A DNA stretch of 10,989 nucleotides from Thermoplasmata archaeon (GTDB lineage: Archaea > Thermoplasmatota > Thermoplasmata > Thermoplasmatales > Thermoplasmataceae). The notes beneath the pieces were generated by a model. That model saw only the letters and a program-made list of their open reading frames with translations. It had not been told where the DNA came from and ran no database searches. Both the position numbers and the translations under genes were made by a program. This document shows, piece by piece, positions 1 to 6,043 of the stretch (positions within the stretch are counted from its first letter, which is position 1; every line of letters begins with the position of its first letter). The stretch is from the NCBI GenBank assembly GCA_021797265.1, contig JAJZZZ010000046.1, positions 1 to 10,989 on the forward strand, given 5' to 3'.

Positions 1-9
1 AAGCAGCAT
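1..9 (-). CDS. First codons of the next trp-operon gene, possibly trpG (partial)
   Basis: An ATG at 9-7 overlaps the TAA stop of trpE in the arrangement TAATG, and the next two codons read Leu-Leu before the window ends. Overlapping stop and start codons are typical of translationally coupled operon genes. TrpG glutamine amidotransferases usually sit beside trpE and often begin with a short hydrophobic strand after Met, so trpG is the natural guess. Only three codons are visible, so the identity is inference from position. No good Shine-Dalgarno sequence precedes this ATG. Confidence 0.4.
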
Positions 10-1196
10 TATGCGCAAATCAATCCGCCCGCCAATATCGTGCCGGTCTTGGCAATGATTTCATCCACTTCTTTGCTTGGGATGGAATCCTTCACAATGC
101 CTGCTCCAGCCTGAGTGTACGACTTGCTCCCGTTTTTGAAGGCCGACCTTATGGTCAGCGCCATATCCATATGGTCTTTTCCCATTATTCCAACTGTTCC
201 GCCATATGGTCCCCTCTCCATGGGCTCATATTCATCGATGATTTCTATGGCCCTGACCTTTGGCGCACCGCTTACAGTTCCAGCCGGGAAAAGTGAAGAA
301 AAGACATCGTAATTGCTCTTTCCCTTTGCGAGTTTTGCTTCTACGCTGCTTGTCAGGTGGATAACTGAATAAAATTTCTCCGGTACCATGTTTCTGCTGA
401 CGTGGATGCTTCCCGTGGAACCGATCCTGGAAAGGTCATTTCTGGCAAGGTCCACCAGCATCCTGTGTTCACAAAGTTCCTTGCCGTCAGAAAGCAGAGA
501 AGCAACCAGATTGTCATCAGGGATTCCAATCCGCTTTCGCGTTCCGGCAATTGGGTTTATTGTTACGTTCTCGCCGCGTCTTGTGAAAGCATTTTCTGGC
601 GAACTTCCGAGTATTTCCATTTTACCCATTTTGTAATAGTAAACATATCTGGACTTGTCATTGACCAGAAGATGCTTAAGAATGTCCGGTCCGTTGAAGC
701 CCTCCAGATCAAATCTATGGGACATCACGACTTGCAAGGCCTCGCCCTCGCGAATTCGTTCCCTTATCTCAAAAATGCTCTCTTCGAGCTTTTCCCTTTC
801 TCTGGCTGGCAATTCAACAGTTTTCCTGCCCTGCGGCAAATGGCGTTCCTCTGATCGGATAAAACTGCCAGAAACAGTTTCGGAAGGGAGAATAGCACCA
901 ATGAGCGGCCATTCGGTACTGTGCCTGCTCCTGATCCCAAGGGTTTCCTGAACCAGACTGAATGACGTAAAGACAGGAATCTTGATGTCTTCTGAGCTGG
1001 AACCATTGATGAGTTCAGGTATGGTTTCATCCAGGGCCTTCCTTGCACTGCCATTGAAGATGAATGGTTTCTCGTCAGTCTTGAAAAGGAACTCTTCCCC
1101 GATTAACCTGTCTTTGTCGCTGAACCTGCAGAAATATGCAAAATCCGCATCCTGATCCTTGAGTTCATCAACTTTGTTGAACAGTGGCCCCTTCAG
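9..1196 (-). CDS. trpE: Anthranilate synthase component I (TrpE), probable CTG start
   Basis: TrpE converts chorismate and ammonia to anthranilate, the first committed step of tryptophan synthesis, with glutamine-derived ammonia supplied by TrpG. Counting from the CTG at 1196 the protein is 395 residues, normal for a compact archaeal TrpE. Chorismate-binding motifs are clear: SSPE near 198-201, PIAGTR near 215-220, EHRMLVDLARND near 243-254, and PAGTVSGAPK near 304-313, followed by RGPYGG. The frame is open back to a TGA at 1205-1203, but between there and codon 120 (TTG at 839) it holds no ATG, GTG or TTG. The 119 residues before that TTG look like a genuine N-terminal domain. A GGAGGTGATCC sequence ends just upstream, and its GGAGG lies 9 bases before CTG, the same distance as for trpF and trpD, so CTG is the best start. 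The gene overlaps the 3' end of trpF by 29 bases. The N-terminal LLES tryptophan-binding motif of feedback-inhibited enzymes is not obvious. Confidence 0.93.
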   Translation of the reverse strand: MKGPLFNKVDELKDQDADFAYFCRFSDKDRLIGEEFLFKTDEKPFIFNGSARKALDETIPELINGSSSEDIKIPVFTSFSLVQETLGIRSRHSTEWPLIGAILPSETVSGSFIRSEERHLPQGRKTVELPAREREKLEESIFEIRERIREGEALQVVMSHRFDLEGFNGPDILKHLLVNDKSRYVYYYKMGKMEILGSSPENAFTRRGENVTINPIAGTRKRIGIPDDNLVASLLSDGKELCEHRMLVDLARNDLSRIGSTGSIHVSRNMVPEKFYSVIHLTSSVEAKLAKGKSNYDVFSSLFPAGTVSGAPKVRAIEIIDEYEPMERGPYGGTVGIMGKDHMDMALTIRSAFKNGSKSYTQAGAGIVKDSIPSKEVDEIIAKTGTILAGGLICA

Positions 1197-1785
1197 AACG
1201 GATCACCTCCATGAATTCGTGTATTTTTTTGTGGTTCTTTCTTCCCGGAATTACTTCAAGGCTGCTGCTGACATCAACGAAATAAGGGGAGTACTTTAGC
1301 AGCTTTCTCAGATTGGAAGCAGTGACTCTTCCGGCAACACCTATGGGTAAATTTTTCATATCGGAGACTTTTTCAATGACGGAATCCCAGGCACTTCTTC
1401 CATATTCCAGCAGTACCATGTCCGCCCCCAGCTTCACTTTTTCCAGCCCTGCATTCAAGGGAGAGATCTCTTCGTTTGCAAATACCACGGAAATAACTTT
1501 TCGTCCCAGTTCTTCCTTCACGTAATTAATTTCTTTCTCTCCGTGCGGAAAATGCAGTTGCACATAGGCTTCCTTTGATTTGATGGCCCTGACGTTTTCC
1601 ATTTCGGTATAAACGCCAGCGACGGTGGCTCCCAGAGAGGAAATTTCATTGATCAGGTTTTCACTGCCCTTTCTTGGAGACAGGTCTGATCTTATGACGC
1701 CAATGATGTCCGCCCCCTGTTCCAGGGAATAAACGGCGTCATCTGTGTTGGTTATACCGCATATCTTCACTCTGGGCTCATACAT
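1168..1785 (-). CDS. trpF: Phosphoribosylanthranilate isomerase (TrpF)
   Basis: TrpF catalyses the Amadori rearrangement of phosphoribosylanthranilate to CdRP, the third step to tryptophan, on a beta/alpha barrel. From the ATG at 1785 it has 205 residues, the usual length. The start VKICGIT (6-12) carries the catalytic cysteine C9; GADIIGV (24-30), SPRKG (36-40), VAGVYTE (55-61), VQLH (75-78) and VDVSSSLE (170-177) match the family strand ends and phosphate-binding region. The strand that normally reads LLD and is followed by a GGTG loop here reads LLEYGRSAWDSV (125-136), so the general-acid Asp appears to be Glu127 and the loop is short. The ATG overlaps the end of trpD by 8 bases and has GGAGG 9 bases upstream. 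The frame stays open to 1890, but that extension lies inside trpD and does not resemble TrpF. The family call is safe; full activity is inferred. Confidence 0.92.
   Translation of the reverse strand: MYEPRVKICGITNTDDAVYSLEQGADIIGVIRSDLSPRKGSENLINEISSLGATVAGVYTEMENVRAIKSKEAYVQLHFPHGEKEINYVKEELGRKVISVVFANEEISPLNAGLEKVKLGADMVLLEYGRSAWDSVIEKVSDMKNLPIGVAGRVTASNLRKLLKYSPYFVDVSSSLEVIPGRKNHKKIHEFMEVIRSEGATVQQS
1200..1210 (-). promoter_or_regulatory. Exceptionally long Shine-Dalgarno sequence of trpE
   Basis: The minus strand reads GGAGGTGATCC, an 11-base perfect complement of the conserved 3' end of archaeal and bacterial 16S rRNA. It lies inside the trpF coding region and also contains the TGA that closes the trpE frame upstream. 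Three bases (GTT) separate it from a CTG codon in the trpE frame. GGAGG to CTG is 9 bases, matching the spacing at trpF and trpD. This site decides the trpE start. Confidence 0.85.
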
Positions 1786-2755
1786 CAGAAGCGACCTCCA
1801 TGACTTTCTGCATATGTTGCTTAACCAGGCCTGATGAAATGGTTTCAAGTGCGCTTCTGTAGGCTTCTTCCATATCCACAAATTTTCCATTTATAACAAG
1901 AGAAAGGGCTGCATTGATGGCGATGAACCTGGCTGCATTGGTGTCGGTACCCTCCAGCCCTTTCACTGTCAATTTGAATGAAGTCTCTGGTTCTGAACTG
2001 GAAATATGCTCTATCCCAATCTTTTCCCCTATTATTTCTTCCGGGTTGATCACCATCTTACTGGCCTTTCCCTCGGAAATCAACACAACATTTGTGTTCG
2101 AATATGGTGAAACTTCATCCATTCCGTCTTCTGAATAAATCACGCATCCTCTCTTATTGTTGACAAGAATATATTCCATGTAAAGCCTGGAGATCTCTTC
2201 ATGAGTAACACCAAGCATCAGAACATCTGGATCAGCCGGGTTGGTAATGGGGCCAAGATAATTGAAAGCGGTCTTGTCAGGAATCATTTTCCTGGCCTTT
2301 GCAAACTTTGCAAAACTGTCATTAAATCTTGGTGCAAGTATAAAGGCAAAGGAACTGTCCCTGATCCTTTTCACCAGAGCGGCTTGGTCCATTTCGAAAT
2401 TGTATCCAAGGAATTTAAGGAAATCTGCGCTTCCCTTATTGCTGGTGGCTCCAAAATTTCCATGCTTGGCAATTTTAACGCCCATGGTACTCACAACAAA
2501 GGCTGCAGCGGTGCTCACATTGATTGTATTCTTGCTGTCTCCGCCTGTGCCCACAATATCTGAAACACCCTGAATCCTCGAAAGGGTGGCCCTTTCCTTG
2601 ATTATGTTGGCTAGCTCAGCAACTATCTCATTGGCATTTCCACTCTCATTGATCTGCCTGAGAAACTCTGCCTTCTGCTCATCCGTTGAGTTATCCAGGA
2701 TCGACTCTATTGTTGATTTCAGTGGATAAGCACCAATTCCGGTTTCACTCCGCAC
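1778..2755 (-). CDS. trpD: Anthranilate phosphoribosyltransferase (TrpD), GTG start
   Basis: TrpD joins anthranilate to PRPP to give phosphoribosylanthranilate. With the GTG at 2755 as start it is 325 residues, slightly short but normal. PRPP-binding GTGGD (69-73), the NVST segment (79-82), KHGN (97-100) and the metal-binding DE pair (213-214) are all present, as is the family segment FNYLGPITNP (164-173). A short helical N-terminal domain precedes them. Start choice: GGAGG lies 9 bases before the GTG at 2755 but only 3 bases before an in-frame GTG at 2761, so the downstream codon is preferred. The start overlaps the trpA stop by 11 bases and the end overlaps the trpF start by 8, so translation of the three genes is probably coupled. 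The frame is open to 2971, but that part lies inside trpA and has no TrpD similarity. Confidence 0.95.
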   Translation of the reverse strand: MRSETGIGAYPLKSTIESILDNSTDEQKAEFLRQINESGNANEIVAELANIIKERATLSRIQGVSDIVGTGGDSKNTINVSTAAAFVVSTMGVKIAKHGNFGATSNKGSADFLKFLGYNFEMDQAALVKRIRDSSFAFILAPRFNDSFAKFAKARKMIPDKTAFNYLGPITNPADPDVLMLGVTHEEISRLYMEYILVNNKRGCVIYSEDGMDEVSPYSNTNVVLISEGKASKMVINPEEIIGEKIGIEHISSSEPETSFKLTVKGLEGTDTNAARFIAINAALSLVINGKFVDMEEAYRSALETISSGLVKQHMQKVMEVASDV

Positions 2756-3482
2756 TGGCACAGACCTCCTTGACTGATTCCTGGAACTTCCTGAACCCTT
2801 CGAGGTCCTTATCATTAAGATATTGCACCAGCAGGCTTCCAATGGCGACTCCACTGCTTCCAAGGCTGAGAATCTCTCCAATCTGGCCTGTTGTTCTAAT
2901 TCCGAATCCAAAATTGATTTCCCTGCCTGGCAGAAGATCAAGGATCCTCCTTGACACTTCCTCAAGATCAAAGGGAATATCTATGCCAGTTGAAGGTTGC
3001 AGCCCATAATATATCCAGGAACCTGTTAATGAAGACACTGCGTTGATAAGGCCATCTGGCGTCGCAGGGTTGAAAAAAGGTATGAAACTGAAGATTTCTT
3101 CAATTTCCGGAATAATCCGGTCACTTTCTTCTGAGTAGTCTGTCAGAAGGTCAGGGATAATCACCCCACTGAATCCGGCATCCTTCAGAAAAGTGGCATA
3201 ACCACTGCCAAGTTTGTTAAATTTTTCATAATAGCTCAGGGCAAAGGCAGGGATACCTTTCCTGCCCAGAATGCCAGTGTATTCCGCCAGATGGTTTGGC
3301 TTGTAATTCTTCAGAGCCAGGGAGTGGGTGGCCTTAATGGTTGGGCCATCATAAAGGGGGTTGCTCTCAGGTATACCTATCTCAACATATTTCACCACAT
3401 CAGGATCCACGGCTTCCAGAAAAGACTTCAATATTTCAGTGGATGGATAATCTGCGGTAAAATACAGGATCAAAGGCTTCAA
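2745..3482 (-). CDS. trpA: Tryptophan synthase alpha subunit (TrpA), TTG start
   Basis: TrpA cleaves indole-3-glycerol phosphate to indole and glyceraldehyde-3-phosphate and passes indole to TrpB. From the TTG at 3482 it has 245 residues, a typical compact archaeal length, beginning LKPLILYF, which matches the family's first barrel strand. The catalytic pair is visible: Glu34 in VEIGIP and Asp45 in YDGPTIK. Other family segments are VIIPDL (107-112), PSTGID (164-169), FGFGIRT (191-197) and AIGSLLV (213-219). Small departures from consensus are TADYP for TAGYP and SNP for SDP. The in-frame ATGs at 3530 and 3524 lie inside trpB and would add an unrelated tail. A GAGGTG sequence lies at 3496-3491, 10 bases from GAGG to the TTG. 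Seven bases separate it from the trpB stop. Confidence 0.94.
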   Translation of the reverse strand: MKPLILYFTADYPSTEILKSFLEAVDPDVVKYVEIGIPESNPLYDGPTIKATHSLALKNYKPNHLAEYTGILGRKGIPAFALSYYEKFNKLGSGYATFLKDAGFSGVIIPDLLTDYSEESDRIIPEIEEIFSFIPFFNPATPDGLINAVSSLTGSWIYYGLQPSTGIDIPFDLEEVSRRILDLLPGREINFGFGIRTTGQIGEILSLGSSGVAIGSLLVQYLNDKDLEGFRKFQESVKEVCASAE

Positions 3483-3489
3483 AAGTATT

Positions 3490-4737
3490 TCACCTCTGGA
3501 AAATTGACATGTCAAGAAGGCCATGGCCACTCACATTGACCAGTATGGTCTCTTTGCTGTCCCGGTTTGCCTTCACATATTCTATTGCTGTGGCAATAGC
3601 ATGTCCTGATTCTGGTGCTGCAACTATGCCCTGGGTCCTTGCAAAAAGTTTCAGGGCATCAATAACCTGGTCTTCGGTCACATCACTGGACTTTATCCTC
3701 CCGGAGTTTACAAGCATTGAAATGGAAGGTGCTGCACCATGGTACCTCAAGCCACCCGCATAGATTTTTTCAGGGACGAAATCAGACCCAAGAGTGTACA
3801 TCTTTATGGAAGGAAGGGTCTTCGCTGTGTCAACATAATCATACTTGTACTCGCCCTTAGTGAACTTGGGGACTTCAGACGCTGTAGAAGCGAAAATCTT
3901 GGTCTCCTTGAACTTCTTCATGAGAGGAAAAACAAATCCACCGAAGTTGCTGCCGCCCCCCACGCAGCCAATCATGACATCAGGTTCCTCACCAAGAATC
4001 TCTAGCTGTTTCTCGGACTCCAGCCCAATAACGCTCTGGTGCGTAAGGACTGAATTGAAGACACTCCCCAGCATATATTTAATGTCATGTTCCAGGGCAT
4101 ACTCTACCGCCTCGCTGATTGCTATTCCAAGTGTGCCGGGGTGTTCTGGAACCTTAGCGAGAAGCTGCCTTCCAAACTCAGTTTCCATTGATGGGCTCGG
4201 TACAATCTCACCTCCATAAAGTTCCATGATCTCTTTCCTGAGGGGTTTCTGGTTGAAGCTCACCTTTACCATGAAAATCTTCGAAGTTATTCCAGCTAAG
4301 GAAGCTGCCACTGTAGTGGCAGTGCCCCACTGGCCTGCGCCGGTTTCAGTAACAACGCCCGTTGAGCCCTCATCTCTTGCGTAGAATGCCTGGGGGATTG
4401 CTGTGTTGATTTTGTGCGAGCCTGTAATGGTCGCCCCCTCATATTTGATCAGGATCTTTCCATGATAGTCCAGGGCCTTTTCCAGTCCATGAGCCCTGAA
4501 AAGGGGTGTAGGCCTCCCGATCTGTGCATAAATTTCCTGTACTTCTTCAGGTATCTTTGTATATCTCTGAAAAGTAAATTCCTGTTTCAGGATAGTCTTA
4601 GGGAGAATCTGGTTAAGAAGCTGGATTGAAGAATTCTTTTCATCCCGGTCTACGGGAGGCGGGAGTTGTTTTGGCAGGTCGGGTACAACGTTGTACCATT
4701 CTCTTGGGATAATTGCCGTATCCTGTGTTGAAAGCAT
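3490..4737 (-). CDS. trpB: Tryptophan synthase beta chain, TrpB2 type
   Basis: TrpB condenses indole with serine (or another activated serine) to make tryptophan, using PLP. The start at 4737 gives 415 residues. The length and motifs are those of the TrpB2 branch: PTPLFRAHGLEKAL (76-89), GSHKIN (106-111) with PLP lysine K109, ETGAGQWG (131-138, where TrpB1 has GAGQHG) with the catalytic Glu131, the phosphate loop GCVGGGSN (257-264), and SGHGLLDM (403-410) in place of TrpB1 SGRGDKD. In archaea the TrpB2 form next to trpA is thought to pair with TrpA. It is the first gene of the operon. The ATG at 4737 sits about 27 bases from the centre of a TATA-like TTTAAATA, so the message may be leaderless; an in-frame ATG at 4749 is the alternative. 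No second trpB copy is in the window. Confidence 0.95.
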   Translation of the reverse strand: MLSTQDTAIIPREWYNVVPDLPKQLPPPVDRDEKNSSIQLLNQILPKTILKQEFTFQRYTKIPEEVQEIYAQIGRPTPLFRAHGLEKALDYHGKILIKYEGATITGSHKINTAIPQAFYARDEGSTGVVTETGAGQWGTATTVAASLAGITSKIFMVKVSFNQKPLRKEIMELYGGEIVPSPSMETEFGRQLLAKVPEHPGTLGIAISEAVEYALEHDIKYMLGSVFNSVLTHQSVIGLESEKQLEILGEEPDVMIGCVGGGSNFGGFVFPLMKKFKETKIFASTASEVPKFTKGEYKYDYVDTAKTLPSIKMYTLGSDFVPEKIYAGGLRYHGAAPSISMLVNSGRIKSSDVTEDQVIDALKLFARTQGIVAAPESGHAIATAIEYVKANRDSKETILVNVSGHGLLDMSIFQR

Positions 4738-4768
4738 TATTTTTCTCATCAATGTGCGTTATTTAAAC
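4738..4768 (-). promoter_or_regulatory. Promoter of the trp operon (TATA-like box)
   Basis: Read on the minus strand, an AT-rich box TTTAAATA lies at 4767-4760. Archaeal TATA boxes centre about 26 bases before transcription start, which would place initiation near 4738, at the proposed trpB ATG (4737). A second AT-rich stretch at about 4789-4778 would give a start near 4756 and a leader of a few bases before the ATG at 4749. The choice between them is open. Confidence 0.5.
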
Positions 4769-4779
4769 ATTAGTGTTTA
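4764..4779. repeat. 16-bp near-palindrome over the trp promoter, possible operator
   Basis: The plus strand reads TAAACATTAGTGTTTA. It equals its reverse complement except at one symmetric pair, giving 7 matching positions per half. It covers the upstream half of the TATA-like box and the region where the BRE element should lie. A homodimeric repressor bound here would block TBP/TFB. The regulator is unknown, and AT-rich DNA yields some palindromes by chance. Confidence 0.4.
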
Positions 4780-4791
4780 TTTTTTAACATT

Positions 4792-4807
4792 GTCTATATC
4801 AATAGAT
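4792..4807 (+). promoter_or_regulatory. Possible TATA box for the small plus-strand ORF
   Basis: GTCTATATC lies about 36-42 bases before the ATG at 4834, and TCTAT / ATAGA form a short inverted repeat at 4793-4797 and 4802-4806. The spacing would suit a transcript with a leader of about 10 bases. This is weak evidence because the whole intergenic stretch is AT-rich. Confidence 0.25.
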
Positions 4808-4833
4808 ACTATGTTCCATTATACGCCCAGGAA

Positions 4834-5034
4834 ATGTTACAAGGCATCAGTGGGATATTAACAATCAAAAAACTGTGTTCTTATCCTGTGCGTTTCAGAG
4901 TTAAGGGCGCAATATGCGGAATTCCTGTCAACCTCTCAGTTGGAGTCAGAAGCTTGGCTGGCGGTCAAATCAAGGAGTACGTGTTAATGTTCAATGATGA
5001 CAGGGTTCATTCAATGGGCAGGCTTTCAGCCTAA
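4834..5034 (+). CDS. Small hypothetical protein, 66 residues
   Basis: I do not recognise this protein. It is the only sizeable plus-strand frame that does not lie over a better minus-strand gene. It fills the gap between the trp promoter and the 3' end of the methyltransferase gene and ends 9 bases before that convergent stop. The translation has a basic first third (IKKL, then RFRVKG at about 21-26), a Gly/Val-rich middle (GIPVNLSVGVRSLAGG) and a hydrophobic strand IKEYVLMF near 46-53, suggesting a small beta-rich fold. There is no signal peptide, membrane segment or zinc motif; Cys15 and Cys28 are the only cysteines. A TATA-like CTATAT at 4794-4799 would put transcription start about 10 bases before the ATG. 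AGGAA lies directly before the ATG, too close for a normal ribosome site. It may be a real gene or a chance frame. Confidence 0.45.
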   Translation: MLQGISGILTIKKLCSYPVRFRVKGAICGIPVNLSVGVRSLAGGQIKEYVLMFNDDRVHSMGRLSA

Positions 5035-5043
5035 AATAAAATT

Positions 5044-5730
5044 CTATGGCTTTGTGCCCCAGTGGATCCCTATGGATCCACCCATCAGTTTTTTATGGCC
5101 TGTATTTGTGAACCCCGCTGTTTTTATTTTTTCCAATATGGTTTCTTGAGAATGGAAAGTCTTGACTGAATTTGCGAGATAGGTGTAGGACTTCGATCTG
5201 GTTGCGGCATTTCCCATTACCGGAACAAAATGGAAGAAATAAATTCTGAAAAGCAAGGAAAATCCTGGCAAGGTCGGGCTGTAGATGTCAAGGTTAACGA
5301 ACCTTCCCCCGCTCCGAAGCACACGATACGCCTCACTGAAGTATCTGTCTACGCTTTCTAAGTTTCTGGTAAGATACGCGGAAATAACTGCATTGTAGGA
5401 TGCATCATCAAGTGGCATGCTTTCTGCGCTTGCCACCACAAATTTCGTTTCCGGCAGGATAGAAGGGCGGAACATGCTCTGAGTAATGTCAAGTGAAGTT
5501 ACTTTGCAATTGGGGCATGTGTCTAATATCATTCTGGTAAGCTTTCCAGTTCCCGCGCCACAGTCAAGGACATCACTGGATTTCCCGAGATCTAGCTTCT
5601 GGAGGGCGTATCTTCTCCATCTCTGGTCCATACCGGCTGAAATAATGCTGTCAAGAAGATCGTACCTGTCCTGGATATCTTCGAAAACCTGTTTTACGAG
5701 TTCCTCTTTCTTCGGGGAAGATTCGGGCAT
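5044..5730 (-). CDS. ubiE: UbiE/MenG/COQ5-family methyltransferase
   Basis: This is a class I SAM-dependent methyltransferase of the family that C-methylates demethylmenaquinone or the ubiquinone precursor, so the likely role is the last steps of respiratory quinone synthesis. It has 228 residues, the normal length. Visible features are the N-terminal FEDIQDRYDLLDSIISAG with WRR (16-40), the SAM loop LDCGAGTG (55-62), the acidic end of strand 2 at D81, RNL (122-124), the post-core YRVLRSGGRFVNLDI (135-149), YTYLANSV (182-189) and a C-terminal GSIGIHWGTKP like the GGIA-H-GxK ending of MenG. The ATG at 5730 lies 4 bases after the DUF424 stop, with a weak GAGTGA before it, so it is the third gene of the mcm operon. 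The exact quinone substrate cannot be read from sequence; Thermoplasma relatives use menaquinone-type quinones. Confidence 0.82.
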   Translation of the reverse strand: MPESSPKKEELVKQVFEDIQDRYDLLDSIISAGMDQRWRRYALQKLDLGKSSDVLDCGAGTGKLTRMILDTCPNCKVTSLDITQSMFRPSILPETKFVVASAESMPLDDASYNAVISAYLTRNLESVDRYFSEAYRVLRSGGRFVNLDIYSPTLPGFSLLFRIYFFHFVPVMGNAATRSKSYTYLANSVKTFHSQETILEKIKTAGFTNTGHKKLMGGSIGIHWGTKP

Positions 5731-5734
5731 TGGG

Positions 5735-6043
5735 TCACTCTACGAGTTTTGCAAATTGTGCGTGAGGGACACGGTCAATATATATAATGTTTTCACGGTC
5801 AACGAAAGCGTTCCTGATAGCAAGGTCGACAACGTGCTTCCCCACAAGGTTGGCAATGGTGCAGAGCCCCATGGATGAGAGGAACGTTTCATCGGATACC
5901 CTTGTCTCGCCGTAGAATTCAGGTACAATTCTCAGGTGCAGTTTCCCTTCCCGGATATCGCGGTTGACAAGTTCTGAGTCAGCAGCAGCCAGAAGGACTT
6001 CTCCCTGAATATGCTGTATTTTCATAGTTATGCCTGCACTCAT
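5735..6043 (-). CDS. DUF424 domain protein
   Basis: This matches the archaeal DUF424 family of small proteins with no settled function. From 6043 it has 102 residues. The family pattern is present: a first strand MKIQHIQGEVLLAAAD (7-22), LREG-like REGKLHLRI (31-39), EFYG (42-45), the core TIANLVG (62-68) followed by DLAIRNAFVD (73-82), and the C-terminal signature VPHAQ (92-96). The ATG overlaps the mcm stop as ATGA, and a GATGTGATC resembling a Shine-Dalgarno sequence precedes it. An internal ATG at 6025 would give a protein starting MKI, closer to the usual family start, but has a poorer ribosome site. Lying between mcm and a methyltransferase gene, it is surely co-transcribed, but that does not reveal its job. 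Confidence 0.85.
   Translation of the reverse strand: MSAGITMKIQHIQGEVLLAAADSELVNRDIREGKLHLRIVPEFYGETRVSDETFLSSMGLCTIANLVGKHVVDLAIRNAFVDRENIIYIDRVPHAQFAKLVE

Noticed and set aside
9..839. Start of trpE at the TTG at 839
   Set aside because: It would remove a 119-residue N-terminal domain that is open in frame and preceded by a strong ribosome site. No Shine-Dalgarno sequence precedes the TTG.
402..854. Plus-strand frame of 150 residues
   Set aside because: It is antisense to trpE, with no domain, promoter or ribosome site.
764..1054. Minus-strand frame of 96 residues overlapping trpE
   Set aside because: It lies in another frame over the trpE N-terminal domain, has no recognisable domain, and the trpE frame itself gives the coherent protein.
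1168..1196. A TrpF-TrpE fusion by ribosomal frameshifting
   Set aside because: No slippery heptamer was evident, and the perfect ribosome site with a correctly spaced CTG explains TrpE expression more simply. It is not fully excluded.
1786..1890. N-terminal extension of TrpF to the ATG at 1890
   Set aside because: The added residues are an out-of-frame reading of the trpD 3' end. The ATG at 1785 has a good ribosome site and matches the family start.
2201..2573. Two plus-strand frames over trpD
   Set aside because: Both are antisense to a clear TrpD coding region and lack domains or start signals.
2756..2971. N-terminal extension of TrpD to 2971
   Set aside because: The extra 72 residues overlap trpA in another frame and do not resemble TrpD. 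The GTG at 2755 has a correctly spaced ribosome site.
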